From assembly GCA_036396795.1 (NCBI GenBank), contig DASWKF010000084.1, positions 62,001 to 126,000 on the forward strand: a stretch of 64,000 nucleotides of DNA. The letters run 5' to 3'. This document shows, piece after piece, positions 17,132 to 24,794 of the stretch (position 1 is its first letter; every line of letters begins with the position of its first letter). This DNA is from JAHEEM01 sp036396795. GTDB taxonomy: Bacteria > Pseudomonadota > Gammaproteobacteria > Steroidobacterales > Rariloculaceae. Both the position numbers and the translations under genes were made by a program. The notes beneath the pieces are model-generated. The model was not told where the DNA came from and searched no databases. It worked only from the letters and a program-made list of their open reading frames with translations.

Positions 17132-18212
17132 GCCCGTGAACGTGTTCTCCCTGTCGTTCCTCGACGCGATGACCTGCGGATTCGGCGCGGTGATCCTGTT
17201 CTTCATGATCATCAACGCGAATATCGAGCAACGACGGCTCGTCGTGGTTGACGATCTCGCCGCCGAAGTGGACCGAATGGAGCTCAAGGTGCTTACCGGC
17301 CGCAAGAATCTGGTGCAGCTCAAGGACGATCTGGCCAAGCTCATCGAGCAATGGGCGGTGCTCAGAGGCATGAGGCAGGAGATCATCAACGAGATCCAGC
17401 GCACGGAATCCGAATTCAGCGTCCTGAACGCGGATACCGAGGCACAGAGAGACGCCGTGCAGCAGTTGCGCGCAGACTTGGAGAGGCTCGAGCAGGAGAC
17501 GCAGCGACTTCAAGCCGCCAGCATCACGCCGGAAGTCGCGGGGAACCGGATTCGCAGCTTTACCGGTGAGGGGAATCGCCAGTACCTCACGGGTCTGCGC
17601 ATGGGAGGAGAGCACGTCGTCATACTCGTGGATGCTTCCACGAGCATGCTCGACCGAACCATCGTCAACATCATTCGCCGACGCAACATGCCCGTGCAGG
17701 CGCAGATCGACGCGCCCAAGTGGCAACAGGCGGTCAATACGGTGGACTGGCTCACGACTCAGCTCCAACCCGGCACGCAGTTTCAGATCTACGCCTTCAA
17801 CGAAAAGGCGTGGTCCCTGATCGAAGGCACCGACGGTCAGTGGCTCCGCGTCACGGACGGCAGCGAGCTCGAGCAAGCCGTTCAGGCCTTGCGGCGCATG
17901 GCGCCGAAAGGGCCGACGAGCCTGCACGCGGCGTTTGCGAGCCTGAGACCGCTCAATCCGCCGCCTGACAACATCTATCTGCTCGTGGACGGTCTGCCGA
18001 CGATCGGCGAAGTCATGCCGGTAAGAGCGGGCGTGACCGGGCGTGAGCGGATGGGACATTTCAACCGCGCGGTGCGCGATTTGCCGTTCAACGTGCCCGT
18101 CAACATCATTCTGTATGCGATGGAAGGAGACCCGCAGGCGGCGCCGGCCTACTGGTGGCTCGCGCTTCGAACCGGAGGCTCGATGATGGCTCCATCGGAG
18201 GATTGGCCATGA
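17121..18212 (+). CDS. vWA-domain protein with TolR/ExbD-like membrane anchor (first copy)
   Basis: A 363-residue protein. The N-terminus SLSFLDAMTCGFGAVILFF is a single inner-membrane helix with the conserved Asp and Phe-Leu-Asp arrangement seen in ExbD/TolR. A long coiled coil follows (about 36-135), then a von Willebrand A domain from about residue 163 with the metal-binding MIDAS motif DASTS, the later Thr in KGPTSLHAAF and Asp in VDGLPT. Basic N-terminal residues place the C-terminal domain in the periplasm. It overlaps the next gene by ATGA. I infer it works as the stator-like or force-transmitting partner of the TolQ-like protein at 14,910. Confidence 0.84.
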   Translation: MARKPVNVFSLSFLDAMTCGFGAVILFFMIINANIEQRRLVVVDDLAAEVDRMELKVLTGRKNLVQLKDDLAKLIEQWAVLRGMRQEIINEIQRTESEFSVLNADTEAQRDAVQQLRADLERLEQETQRLQAASITPEVAGNRIRSFTGEGNRQYLTGLRMGGEHVVILVDASTSMLDRTIVNIIRRRNMPVQAQIDAPKWQQAVNTVDWLTTQLQPGTQFQIYAFNEKAWSLIEGTDGQWLRVTDGSELEQAVQALRRMAPKGPTSLHAAFASLRPLNPPPDNIYLLVDGLPTIGEVMPVRAGVTGRERMGHFNRAVRDLPFNVPVNIILYAMEGDPQAAPAYWWLALRTGGSMMAPSEDWP

Positions 18213-19213
18213 GCAAACGTCGCCGAGACCAAGAGAGCATGAACCTGTCGTTCCTCGACGTGATCACTTGCGGTTTCGGCGGAATCATCCTGTTGCTGGT
18301 GATCATCAAGATCTTCGAGCCGATAAGGCTCGAAGAAAGCCACGACCAGCTCGAAGGTCTCATCGCCAGATATCAGCAGGAACTGAACGAGATCGTCGGA
18401 GAAACGGAGAGCATACGGCGCGAGAGGCTCGCGGCCGTCGAGAACGTGGAGGCCGACGAGGTCCAGGTCACGCAGCTGCAGCAGGAGCTCGTCAGGATCC
18501 GTTCCGAGGTTCTGACCAGTCAGGACAACTCGAGCGTTTCCTCGGAGCTCGTGGGGCGATTGGCGCAGGCCAAGCAGCGGCTCACGGAGGAGATGCAGCG
18601 CTTGCTGGCGAACTACAGGCCCGATCCCGACGACTACATGGTCGGAGGAATCCCCGTCGACAGCGAGTACATCATTTTCATCATCGACACCTCCGGCAGC
18701 ATGCAGCGCTACGCCTGGGACCGGGTACGCAGGCAGATTCGCGAGACCTTGGAGGTCTATCCGCAGGTCAAGGGCATCCAAGTCATGAACGACATGGGTG
18801 AATACATGTTCAAGAGCTATCGGAACGAGTGGATTCCGGATACGCCCGGACGCAGAGAAGCGATCAACGACGCGCTAGCCGAGTGGAATGCGTTCTCCAA
18901 CTCCAGCCCGCGCGAAGGCATACTGGCCGCGATAGAGACGTTTTATGACCCCGCGAAGAAGATAAGCCTCTACGTCTACAGCGATGATTTCTCCTCCGGC
19001 TCGATCAACGCCGTAGTGCGCGAGGTCGATCGCCGCAACCGGGTCGGCGACGACGGCACGCGCCGTGTGCGGATTCACGCCGTCGCCTTTCCGGTCTACT
19101 ACGAGGTCGCCAACGGCGAGCTTCTCTCGTCGGCTCGTTTTGCGATATTGATGCGCGAGCTGTGTCAGCGCAACGGCGGCACCTTCGTCGCCCTGCCTTC
19201 GCTGCGCAGTTAG
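18209..19213 (+). CDS. vWA-domain protein with TolR/ExbD-like membrane anchor (second copy)
   Basis: A 334-residue paralogue of the preceding gene with the same design: anchor NLSFLDVITCGFGGIILLL, coiled coil (about 40-130), vWA domain from about 152 with MIDAS DTSGS and a second acidic site VYSDDFSSG. The Thr of the MIDAS seems replaced in this copy (NSSPREGIL), so metal binding may differ. The ATG at 18209 has CGGAGG upstream and overlaps the stop of the first copy as ATGA; upstream in-frame starts are less likely. The two copies probably form a heterodimer or two layers of one complex, as TolR/ExbD pairs do. Confidence 0.84.
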   Translation: MSKRRRDQESMNLSFLDVITCGFGGIILLLVIIKIFEPIRLEESHDQLEGLIARYQQELNEIVGETESIRRERLAAVENVEADEVQVTQLQQELVRIRSEVLTSQDNSSVSSELVGRLAQAKQRLTEEMQRLLANYRPDPDDYMVGGIPVDSEYIIFIIDTSGSMQRYAWDRVRRQIRETLEVYPQVKGIQVMNDMGEYMFKSYRNEWIPDTPGRREAINDALAEWNAFSNSSPREGILAAIETFYDPAKKISLYVYSDDFSSGSINAVVREVDRRNRVGDDGTRRVRIHAVAFPVYYEVANGELLSSARFAILMRELCQRNGGTFVALPSLRS

Positions 19214-19330
19214 CCAGAATTCGTCATCTTTCATCCGCAATGGTGCCTGAATCCGCCACGGCCGCGGCTGGGTCGGCGGTTCTAATGACTTTCCGTGCAA
19301 TAGGGCACGGGAAATCAGAGGAGCTTGAAG

Positions 19331-20053
19331 ATGATCAAGAAAATCTTCGCCGTCGGCGTAGCGGGATTGGTACTGTCCAGCAGCGGCTGGACGGCCGAGG
19401 TGAGCCAGTCCTCGACTCAGGAGCGGATTGGTCTCAGCAGCGGAGCCGTCCTCGGCGGCTTGGCCGGTGGGCCGCTGGGGTTGGTCTTCGGCGCCGCTTT
19501 CGGCGGCTGGCTGGGTGACCAGTTTTCCGACGCGCGTCGCGAGCAGGCTGAATCCGAGGCGCGCTGGCGGCAGGCCAGCGAAGAAGCCGCCAATCTGAAT
19601 GCGCTCGTGATCGGCGGTGAGCGTGCGCTCGAGCGGCAGAGCTCGGAATACCGCCGGAATCTTGTCGCGATGGAGAGTACCGTACGCGATGCCTTGGATG
19701 TCCAAGTCCTGTTCAAGACCGGAGAGAGCAGCCTGACCGATGAAACCAGGCAAAGGCTCACGCGGCTCGCTGAGCTGTTGTCACGTATGGACGGGATGCT
19801 GGTGCGAATCGAGGGTCACGCAGATGCTCGCGGCGCGCCGGAGCTCAACGAGCAGCTTTCCGTCGAGCGTGCGGTATCCGTCAGGGACATTCTCGTGCGG
19901 GCCGGCGTTCCTGCGGATCGGATCACGACCGATGCGCAAGGCGAGCGGCAAGCCAGCGCCGGCAGCGAGGATGCCGACGGCATGGCCTTCGAGCGCCGGG
20001 TGCAGCTCACGCTGCTGCCGACAGGTGCTGATCGCGCGGTCGCCCGAGAATAG
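19331..20053 (+). CDS. OmpA-like protein with glycine-zipper segment
   Basis: A 240-residue protein with signal peptide (MIKKIFAVGVAGLVLSSSGWTA). A hydrophobic glycine zipper follows (GAVLGGLAGGPLGLVFGAAFG), then an alpha-helical linker, and an OmpA/MotB C-terminal domain (LFKTGESSLTDETRQRLTRLA, IEGHADARGAPELNEQLSVERA) that binds peptidoglycan. The arrangement resembles the sortase-associated OmpA-like protein PdsO, but no sortase gene is nearby. GAGGAG upstream fits ATG 19331 rather than TTG 19325. It is 117 bases after the second vWA gene and may supply the cell-wall anchor for that system. Confidence 0.85.
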   Translation: MIKKIFAVGVAGLVLSSSGWTAEVSQSSTQERIGLSSGAVLGGLAGGPLGLVFGAAFGGWLGDQFSDARREQAESEARWRQASEEAANLNALVIGGERALERQSSEYRRNLVAMESTVRDALDVQVLFKTGESSLTDETRQRLTRLAELLSRMDGMLVRIEGHADARGAPELNEQLSVERAVSVRDILVRAGVPADRITTDAQGERQASAGSEDADGMAFERRVQLTLLPTGADRAVARE

Positions 20054-20075
20054 ACGCGACTCGAGCGAGCAGCTG

Positions 20076-20105
20076 CGCCGTGCGGTGTTTGCGCGCCGCA
20101 CGGCG
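20076..20105. terminator. Perfect 10-bp inverted repeat between convergent genes
   Basis: CGCCGTGCGG (20076-20085) and CCGCACGGCG (20096-20105) pair exactly around a 10-base loop. It lies between the stop of the OmpA-like gene and the stop of bioD, so it can act in both directions. No strong T-tract follows, so termination strength is uncertain. Confidence 0.55.
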
Positions 20106-20117
20106 TCGCGCCGCGGC

Positions 20118-20813
20118 TCAGCATCGTTGCGCTGGCGTCGTTGCCGGCTCGAGCAGCGACGACAAGTCCGGTGCTTCTTCCGCGGTGCCGACGCGGGGGA
20201 GCACGAGCAGCTTCGTACTACCGCAAAATCGCTCGAGCACGCCTGCGGTCTCCACTGCCGGCACGGCAGGGTCGACGGATTCGCTGACGACGATGGCGCG
20301 CAGCGGTATCCCTCTGAGCTCCAGAACCTCTCGCGCCGTGAGCGCATGACTGATGGCGCCCAGATAGCTGCCCGTCACGAGAACGGTCTCGACCTCGAGC
20401 ATGGCGATCCAATCGACAACCGTATGCCGCCGATCGAGCGGTACCATGACGCCGCCGACTCCCTCGATCAGCACGACGCCGGCATGCTCGCGTCCCGAGC
20501 TGAAGTCGAGTAGCGCGTCGAACGGGATCTCGCGATTTTCCCTGGCTGCCGCAAGATCCGGTGACAGCGGCGCCCCGAAGCGCCACGGACTGATGCGATC
20601 CAGATGCGCGTCGTCGATCGGCAGACCGAGGGCGCTCAGCAGTAGACCGGCGTCCGATTCGGCGACCTTGGCGGCGTCGAATCCGGTGATCACGGGTTTG
20701 ATGGCATCGACGCTCACGCCCTGTCGCCGCAATTGGGCAATCAGTGCCCTGGCGAGAAATGTCTTGCCGATGTCCGTGCCGGCGCCGGTAATGAATAGCC
20801 TAGAACCTATCAT
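20118..20813 (-). CDS. bioD: Dethiobiotin synthetase
   Basis: A 231-residue ATP-dependent enzyme that carboxylates and cyclises 7,8-diaminopelargonic acid to dethiobiotin. The P-loop is GAGTDIGKT (residues 10-18) and the conserved IKPV and EGVGGVMVPL segments are present. It lies directly downstream of bioF with a 4-base overlap, so the two are cotranscribed. Length and motifs are normal. Confidence 0.93.
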   Translation of the reverse strand: MIGSRLFITGAGTDIGKTFLARALIAQLRRQGVSVDAIKPVITGFDAAKVAESDAGLLLSALGLPIDDAHLDRISPWRFGAPLSPDLAAARENREIPFDALLDFSSGREHAGVVLIEGVGGVMVPLDRRHTVVDWIAMLEVETVLVTGSYLGAISHALTAREVLELRGIPLRAIVVSESVDPAVPAVETAGVLERFCGSTKLLVLPRVGTAEEAPDLSSLLEPATTPAQRC

Positions 20814-21997
20814 GCGGAATATTGAGACAGGTTCTGATCAAGGCTCGAGAGCACGCGGTCGATTGCGGCGGCGAGGTCCTCGACGTCGCTTTCGGCGTGC
20901 ATTGCAGAGAAGGCACATCGGAGCCGGGCGGTGCCCGCCGGAACCGTCGGCGGGCGGATCGCCACGACGAGGTAGCCGAGATCTTCGAGGTTCCTGCTGG
21001 CGCTCAGCGCCCGCTCGGGCGTACCGAGCAGAATCGGCACGATGGCGCTCTGCGCCTCGGGCTGACCACGTCGTTTCGCGAACAGCCGCGCATTCGCAAG
21101 CGGCTTGGCCACGAGCTCGGCATCTGAACCGATGATCTCCAGTGCCTTGCCGGCGGCGGCGAGCGTTCCCGGCGGCAGGCCCGTCGTGTAGATGAGGCTG
21201 CGCGCGCGATTGCGAATCAACTCTGCGACGCTATGGCTCGTGCATAGATAGCCCCCATAGGCGCCGACGGCCTTGGAGAGCGTGCCCATCTGCAGCGGAA
21301 TCTGCAGCGCAGCGCCGCCCTCGATCGCCGACCCACGGCCGTTGCCGAGCACTCCGAGCCCATGCGCGTCGTCCGTCATGAGCCAGGCATCGTGGGCAAT
21401 TGCGCTTGCGAGCAGCTCGTCCAGCCGCGGCCGATCGCCGTCCATGCTGAAAACGCCCTCGGTGAGTACCAGGCAGTGACGGTGGCGTCGTCGCTCGCTT
21501 CGAAGCAGCTCGCCGGCTTGACCCACGTCGTTGTGCGCGAAGGTGAGGACGCGGCTACGCGCCAAGACCGTGCCGGCAAACAGACAGCTATGACAATGCT
21601 CGTCGATGATGATGAGGTCTTCCGGTCCGACCAACGCGGGTACCACGCCGATATTCGTGAGGTAGCCGCTGCCGAACACCACCGCATCCTCGGTCCCCTT
21701 AATATCCGCCAAGCGCTCCTCGAGCTCGCGATGCAGGGGATGGTTCCCCGATACGAAGCGCGATGCACCGGCTCCGGCGCCGAAATCCCGGGTGGCGCGG
21801 CAGGCGGCCTCGATTACTTCCGGATGCAGTGACAGGCCGAGATAGTCGTTGCACGCAAAAGAAATCAGCTCTTTGCCGCCGCGCAGGATCTTTCCGCCGT
21901 CCGACCTCGTGGTCGGCGACAGCGTCCGGCGCAGGTTCTCGCTCTGCAACTTCTCGAGCTTGCTTGCAGCGAAAGCTTCCAAAGATCGTTGTCTCAA
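20810..21997 (-). CDS. bioF: 8-amino-7-oxononanoate synthase
   Basis: A 395-residue alpha-oxoamine synthase that condenses pimeloyl-[acyl-carrier] with alanine. Signature elements are FACNDYLGL, GAGASRFVSGNHPLHRELE, TEGVFSMDGD, DDAHGLG and the PLP lysine Lys242 in GTLSKAVG. It heads the two-gene leftward bioF-bioD unit, divergent from nrdJ. A related KBL-type activity is less likely given the adjoining bioD. Confidence 0.93.
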   Translation of the reverse strand: MRQRSLEAFAASKLEKLQSENLRRTLSPTTRSDGGKILRGGKELISFACNDYLGLSLHPEVIEAACRATRDFGAGAGASRFVSGNHPLHRELEERLADIKGTEDAVVFGSGYLTNIGVVPALVGPEDLIIIDEHCHSCLFAGTVLARSRVLTFAHNDVGQAGELLRSERRRHRHCLVLTEGVFSMDGDRPRLDELLASAIAHDAWLMTDDAHGLGVLGNGRGSAIEGGAALQIPLQMGTLSKAVGAYGGYLCTSHSVAELIRNRARSLIYTTGLPPGTLAAAGKALEIIGSDAELVAKPLANARLFAKRRGQPEAQSAIVPILLGTPERALSASRNLEDLGYLVVAIRPPTVPAGTARLRCAFSAMHAESDVEDLAAAIDRVLSSLDQNLSQYSA

Positions 21998-22034
21998 TAC
22001 CGTGCTCCCAAACGAGCTTCAATCAAGCTAACCT

Positions 22035-22070
22035 ATCCGCTGATGGGTAACGACAGTGATACCCGCGGAT
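22035..22070. other. Hairpin in the bioF-nrdJ divergent intergenic region
   Basis: ATCCGC (22035-22040) pairs with GCGGAT (22065-22070) and GGGTA (22045-22049) with TACCC (22060-22064), leaving a 4-base bulge and a 10-base loop. It lies 38 bases from the bioF start and 86 from nrdJ. It could be a regulator site or an RNA structure in either leader. It is not long enough to be a cobalamin riboswitch. Confidence 0.4.
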
Positions 22071-22155
22071 GACGAGTTGCATCAGTATATCGCTCTGACG
22101 ACCGCTACGAGCAGGGCCGGATTCGTCGCAACCGCCGTGGCGGGACGCTGACGCG

Positions 22156-23958
22156 ATGAGCCGGGCCGGATTCAGCTGCGCGCTTTCCGCGGACATCTGG
22201 CAGAGCAAGTATCGTTACCTCGACGGCGCCGTCCCGGAGGAGAGCGTCGCGGACTCTTGGACGAGGGTTGCGGGCGCGCTCAGCAAGCATGAGGCCCACC
22301 CCGAGATCTGGGAGAACCGATTCAGAGACATTCTGGACGCATTTCGATTTCTACCGGGCGGCCGGATACTGGCGGGCGCCGGCACGCATCACCGGACGAC
22401 GCTTTGCAACTGCTTCGTGATGGGATTCATTCGTGACTCCATGGACGATATTTTCGAGCGGCTGAAGGAAAGCGCGCTGACCATGCAGTGGGGCGGCGGG
22501 ATCGGTTGTGACTTCTCGACCCTGAGGCCGCGTGGATCGTTGGCGCTGCAGCGTAATACGACGGCTTCCGGGCCCGTATCGTTCATGACGATCTGGGACG
22601 CGACCTGCGCCGCGCTCATGTCCACGGGCTCGAGACGCGGTGCGATGATGGGCACTCTTCGCTGCGATCATCCGGACGTTCTGGAGTTCATCGACGCCAA
22701 GCGTGTGGCCGGCGAGCTCACGAACTTCAATTTGTCGTTGCAGATCACCGATGAATTCATGACGGCTCTATCGGAGAACGGGGAATGGCCCCTCTGTTTT
22801 CCGGATGCCAAAGTCTCGAAGACGGATTCGCGTCTGCTGCAATGGCCCGGGGCGGACCGAAAGATTCCGTGCCGGATCTTCGAAAGGGTTCCGGCTCGAG
22901 AGATCTGGGCGGCCACGATGAGCGCCGCCTACGATTCGGCGGAGCCCGGCGTGTTGTTCGTCGATCAGATCAACCGCCACAACAATCTCCACTATCGAGA
23001 GCACATAACGACGACCAACCCTTGTGGCGAGATACCTTTGCCGCCGTATGGCGCCTGCGTGCTCGGCTCCCTCAATCTGACCGCATTCGTCCGGTTCGCC
23101 TTCTCCAGGCAGGCCTCGCTGGATTTACCGGAGATCGAGCGTGTTGCGATGACGGCAACCCGGCTTCTGGACAACGTGGTGGATTGCTCCGGCTTCCCGC
23201 TCGCCGCACAGAAAGCACAGGCAGCCGGAGCCCGGCGCATCGGCGTGGGAATTACCGGTCTCGCCGATGCTTTGATCATGCTGGGCCACCGCTATGATAC
23301 CGATGCGGCAAGAGAGATCGCCCGAAGTGTCGTCGAGCGCGTGCGCGACGCGGCTTACCTCGCTTCGACCCAGCTCGCGGAAGACAAGGGCAGCTTTCCT
23401 TACTTCGACAAAGACGCGTATCTCGACGGCGAGTACGTCAAGACCTTGCCCGTGTCCATCAGGGACGCCATCGCTCGGCGCGGAATTCGCAACAGCCATC
23501 TCCTGGCTATCGCACCGACGGGAACGATCAGCCTGCTGGCGAATAATATCTCTAGCGGGATCGAGCCGGTGTTCGCAATGCAAGGGCAACGAAGGATGGT
23601 GAATCGGTCCGGCGAGCTCGAGGTTCGAAAGGCCACGGACCATGCCTACCGGCTGTGGCGGGAATCCGCTGGCAGTGATGCCGCGTTGCCGTCGACGTTC
23701 GTCACGGCGAGGGAGATAACTCCGGACGCCCACCTTCAGATGCAGGCCGCGCTGCAACCGCTAGTCGACAACTCGATCTCCAAGACCATCAACGTCCCGG
23801 AGTCTATCTCGAAAGACGACTTCGAAACGATTTATCTCAAGGCTTACGAGTTGGGGCTCAAGGGTTGCACGGTCTTCCGTGACAATCCGGTGAGGGGGCG
23901 CATACTCTCGGATCAAAATGAAGCAATGATTCCCGGCTGCCCGGTTGTTGCTCCATGA
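22156..23958 (+). CDS. nrdJ: Adenosylcobalamin-dependent (class II) ribonucleotide reductase
   Basis: A 600-residue catalytic subunit. The first redox cysteine lies in LCNCF, the substrate region is WGGGIGCDF, the active-site cysteine/glutamate are in NPCGEIPLP, and the C-terminal barrel has APTGTISLLANNISSGIEP and GCTVFRDNPVRG. Class II enzymes use coenzyme B12 and need no NrdB, so they work with or without oxygen. Family members normally end in a cysteine pair that re-reduces the active site. Here the protein stops at PGCPVVAP, and the last codons overlap the M50 protease remnant, so the tail appears to have been cut off or replaced. Confidence 0.9.
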   Translation: MSRAGFSCALSADIWQSKYRYLDGAVPEESVADSWTRVAGALSKHEAHPEIWENRFRDILDAFRFLPGGRILAGAGTHHRTTLCNCFVMGFIRDSMDDIFERLKESALTMQWGGGIGCDFSTLRPRGSLALQRNTTASGPVSFMTIWDATCAALMSTGSRRGAMMGTLRCDHPDVLEFIDAKRVAGELTNFNLSLQITDEFMTALSENGEWPLCFPDAKVSKTDSRLLQWPGADRKIPCRIFERVPAREIWAATMSAAYDSAEPGVLFVDQINRHNNLHYREHITTTNPCGEIPLPPYGACVLGSLNLTAFVRFAFSRQASLDLPEIERVAMTATRLLDNVVDCSGFPLAAQKAQAAGARRIGVGITGLADALIMLGHRYDTDAAREIARSVVERVRDAAYLASTQLAEDKGSFPYFDKDAYLDGEYVKTLPVSIRDAIARRGIRNSHLLAIAPTGTISLLANNISSGIEPVFAMQGQRRMVNRSGELEVRKATDHAYRLWRESAGSDAALPSTFVTAREITPDAHLQMQAALQPLVDNSISKTINVPESISKDDFETIYLKAYELGLKGCTVFRDNPVRGRILSDQNEAMIPGCPVVAP

Positions 23959-24765
23959 GCTCGCCCACTCGATCGTTGCGCAGCGGCATGGGGATTCGCG
24001 TGCCGCGCATCGTTCTGTTCGTCTTCGGAGGCGTTTCCGAGCTCGAGTCGGAACCTGAGACGCCGGCGGCGGAGTTCAGGATCGCGATCGTCGGCCCGGC
24101 GATGAGCCTCGCGCTGGGGCTGTCGTTCTCCCTGCTCGGGGTGGGCCTGGCCGGCCCCGGCTTCGTCAACGAGCTCGGCACCGATCCCGGGGCGGCCATG
24201 GCCGAGCTCGGGCCGGCAGCGACACTGCTCCTGTGGCTCGGACCGGTGAACGTGGCGCTGGCGGTGTTCAATCTGGTTCCAGGATTCCCATTGGACGGCG
24301 GCCGCGTGCTTCGAGCGGCCCTATGGTATTCGGCGGCGATCTCAACTGCTGTTGACCCAAACGATGGTGACGCTACAGGTTGCGGACCTCATGCGAACGC
24401 GTTTCGAGCAGATTCAGGGCGACGTGCCGTTGCGCAGATTCATCGACGACAAATTGCTTCGAAGCGATCAAGTGTGCTGGCCGGTGCTTGAAGCAGATCG
24501 GCCGGTGGGTCTGATCAGTATCGAGTCGATCAGGGCTAAAGTCTCCGAGGACGCGAGCCGACTTTCCGTTGCCGACGCGATGGACGAATTAGGCGACGCG
24601 GTTCGGCCGGATCTGCGCGGCCGAGATGCGCTCAAATTTCTGCTCGCGTCCAAGCGCGATCCGATACCCGTAGTGGAGGCCGGCTATGTCGTCGGCTTGC
24701 TGCATCACGCCGATCTCATGCGATGGCTTGCGCTGCATCAGCTCGAAAACCAGCTGCGGATATGA
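23930..24765 (+). pseudogene. Frameshifted remnant of an M50 site-2 protease with CBS domains
   Basis: Three pieces of one protease lie in different frames. Frame 2 from 23930 reads ...LLLHELAHSIVAQRHG, with the zinc motif HExxH. The frame of 23955 continues with IRVPRIVLFVFGGVSE, the membrane core and the second metal motif PGFPLDGGRVLRAALW. A run of four G's at the first junction (CATGGGGATT) would restore the frame with one base fewer. After RAALW about 60 residues (the last membrane helices) are missing. A third frame picks up at about 24,330 with SQLLLTQTMVTLQVADLM and two CBS domains to 24,765. The 5' end is also missing and abuts nrdJ. It is best read as a pseudogene, although the homopolymer break could be a sequencing error. 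Confidence 0.75.
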
Positions 24766-24794
24766 GCTCGACCGGGAACGGAAACGACAGACAC

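Noticed and set aside
14910..19213. Zorya anti-phage system (ZorAB)
   Set aside because: ZorA-like long tail, ZorB with its peptidoglycan domain, and ZorC/ZorD or ZorE are not present; the vWA proteins are of a different design.
19331..20053. Sortase-associated PdsO
   Set aside because: The glycine zipper plus OmpA layout is similar, but there is no sortase or its response regulator next to it, so only an OmpA-like call is made.
21998..22155. Cobalamin riboswitch before nrdJ
   Set aside because: The region is short and lacks a recognisable B12-box; only a simple hairpin is seen.
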